From an uncultured Oscillospiraceae bacterium (lineage in GTDB: Bacteria > Bacillota > Clostridia > Oscillospirales > Oscillospiraceae): DNA of 18,890 bases. Shown here piece by piece: positions 18,337 through 18,890 of this stretch. The stretch spans positions 1 through 18,890 of the forward strand of contig CAKUHJ010000025.1 in assembly GCA_934655935.1 (NCBI GenBank). The letters are read 5' to 3'. Below the pieces are notes generated by a model. That model did no database searches, had not been told where the DNA came from, and saw nothing but the letters and a program-made list of their open reading frames with translations. The position numbers were made by a program, and so were the translations under genes. Position 1 is the stretch's first letter. The number at the start of each line of letters is the position of its first letter.

Positions 18337-18375
18337 CGAGGACGTGCCGCAAAGAGCACGTCCTCGTTCGATTTT
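18337..18375 (+). terminator. Terminator after the amidohydrolase gene
   Basis: CGAGGACGTGC (18337-18347) and GCACGTCCTCG (18356-18366) form a perfect 11-bp stem with an 8-base loop, followed by TTCGATTTT (18367-18375). The T-run is interrupted but the stem is strong, and it starts 9 bases after the stop codon. Confidence 0.82.
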
Positions 18376-18481
18376 CTGAGTCTCTTGGAAACCACTGCTC
18401 ATGTCAAAAAACGCCGCTGCAGCCTCTTGATTTCTTATCTCAATAACCGCTACCGTAGCTGCATGTATCTTTTGGATTTAA

Positions 18482-18856
18482 TTAAGGGATATCGTTCACT
18501 TTTTCATATATCAACGTATCTGTGTAATCTCCATCAATGCGTGCATCCGTCATTGTTATTCTGAGAGGCCTTCCTTGCTGGATAGAATACCGTCCTATAA
18601 TCGTATCATGCGACCAAAATTGCCCGCCATAGGGACCTAAAACTTTAAGCGTACCATCAACTACAGACCATTCCCCCGTCTCATCTTCATCAACAACGCA
18701 TGAACCGTCACTGTAAAATGTAATACTCGCAGCATTTGTTTTACCCGATACAAGCGTCCATGTACCAACAAAAACGGATTTAGAATCTGTACATCCTGCC
18801 AGTAAGATCGCACAGAGCACAGCAATCAAGCCAGATAAAATGATTGTTTTCCTCAT
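18482..18856 (-). CDS. Small lipoprotein, lipocalin-like, unknown function
   Basis: A 124-residue predicted lipoprotein. The signal peptide MRKTIILSGLIAVLCAILLAGC ends at a lipobox (LAGC) with C22 lipidated. The mature part is about 100 residues rich in beta strands: VFVGTWTLVSG, ASITFYSDGSCVV, GEWSVVDGTLKVL, LRITMTD, DTLIYEKV. This pattern is typical of small lipocalin-like or DUF-type extracytoplasmic domains in Firmicutes. Start: GGAGG lies 8 bases before the ATG at 18856; an ATG five codons upstream overlaps that ribosome site. The gene is noticeably AT-richer than its neighbours (27 G+C of 60 in 18541-18600, against 42 of 60 in 16561-16620), which suggests acquisition. Its promoter would lie beyond the window. 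Confidence 0.8.
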   Translation of the reverse strand: MRKTIILSGLIAVLCAILLAGCTDSKSVFVGTWTLVSGKTNAASITFYSDGSCVVDEDETGEWSVVDGTLKVLGPYGGQFWSHDTIIGRYSIQQGRPLRITMTDARIDGDYTDTLIYEKVNDIP

Positions 18857-18890
18857 AATTTTATCCTCCATTTTTTAGAATAAATTCCGA

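Noticed and set aside
18401..18481. Possible terminator of the small lipoprotein gene
   Set aside because: A T6 run (18411-18406 on the minus strand) follows GCAGC/GCTGC repeats, but the stem is only 5 bp with a loop of over 30 bases and a 7-base gap to the T-run, too weak to call.

Overview
The window looks like ordinary chromosome from a G+C-rich member of the Clostridia (Firmicutes), possibly of the Oscillospiraceae type. That placement is an inference from three things: a classical T-box riboswitch, strong TTGACA/TATAAT promoters with GGAGG ribosome sites, and clostridial-type topoisomerase, YitT and glutamate synthase genes. Coding density is high. I see no transposase, prophage, CRISPR array or defence locus.

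Left half (1-8405), all on the minus strand. A tRNA-Gly(GCC) with its own promoter sits at the left edge. Next is a stand-alone TrpB2-type tryptophan synthase beta chain preceded by a strong promoter and a complete T-box leader. The leader carries a UGG (Trp) specifier, a UGGC antiterminator bulge that fits a G discriminator base, and an intrinsic terminator. Upstream of that is an apparent four-gene operon read from one promoter at 8377-8405: a ParE/GyrB-like ATPase subunit, a ParC/GyrA-like cleavage subunit, a YitT-family membrane protein, and a lipoprotein with a transglutaminase-like fold whose usual catalytic His position appears to be Tyr.

Right half (8573-18327), plus strand. An EcsA-like ABC ATPase overlaps the gene for a large 12-helix ABC-2 permease, and the pair ends at a strong terminator. 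A promoter and a foldable leader then precede gltB and gltD, the two subunits of NADPH-dependent glutamate synthase. A separate promoter drives a metal-dependent amidohydrolase, which ends in a hairpin terminator. The right edge holds a small minus-strand lipoprotein gene that is visibly more AT-rich than everything else and is probably acquired.

The genes form independent housekeeping units (topology, Trp and Glu metabolism, export) rather than one pathway. The least explained items are the structured leader of gltB, the lipoprotein carried in the topoisomerase operon, and the close abutment of that operon with the Trp T-box. I do not find convincing evidence for a wholly new system.
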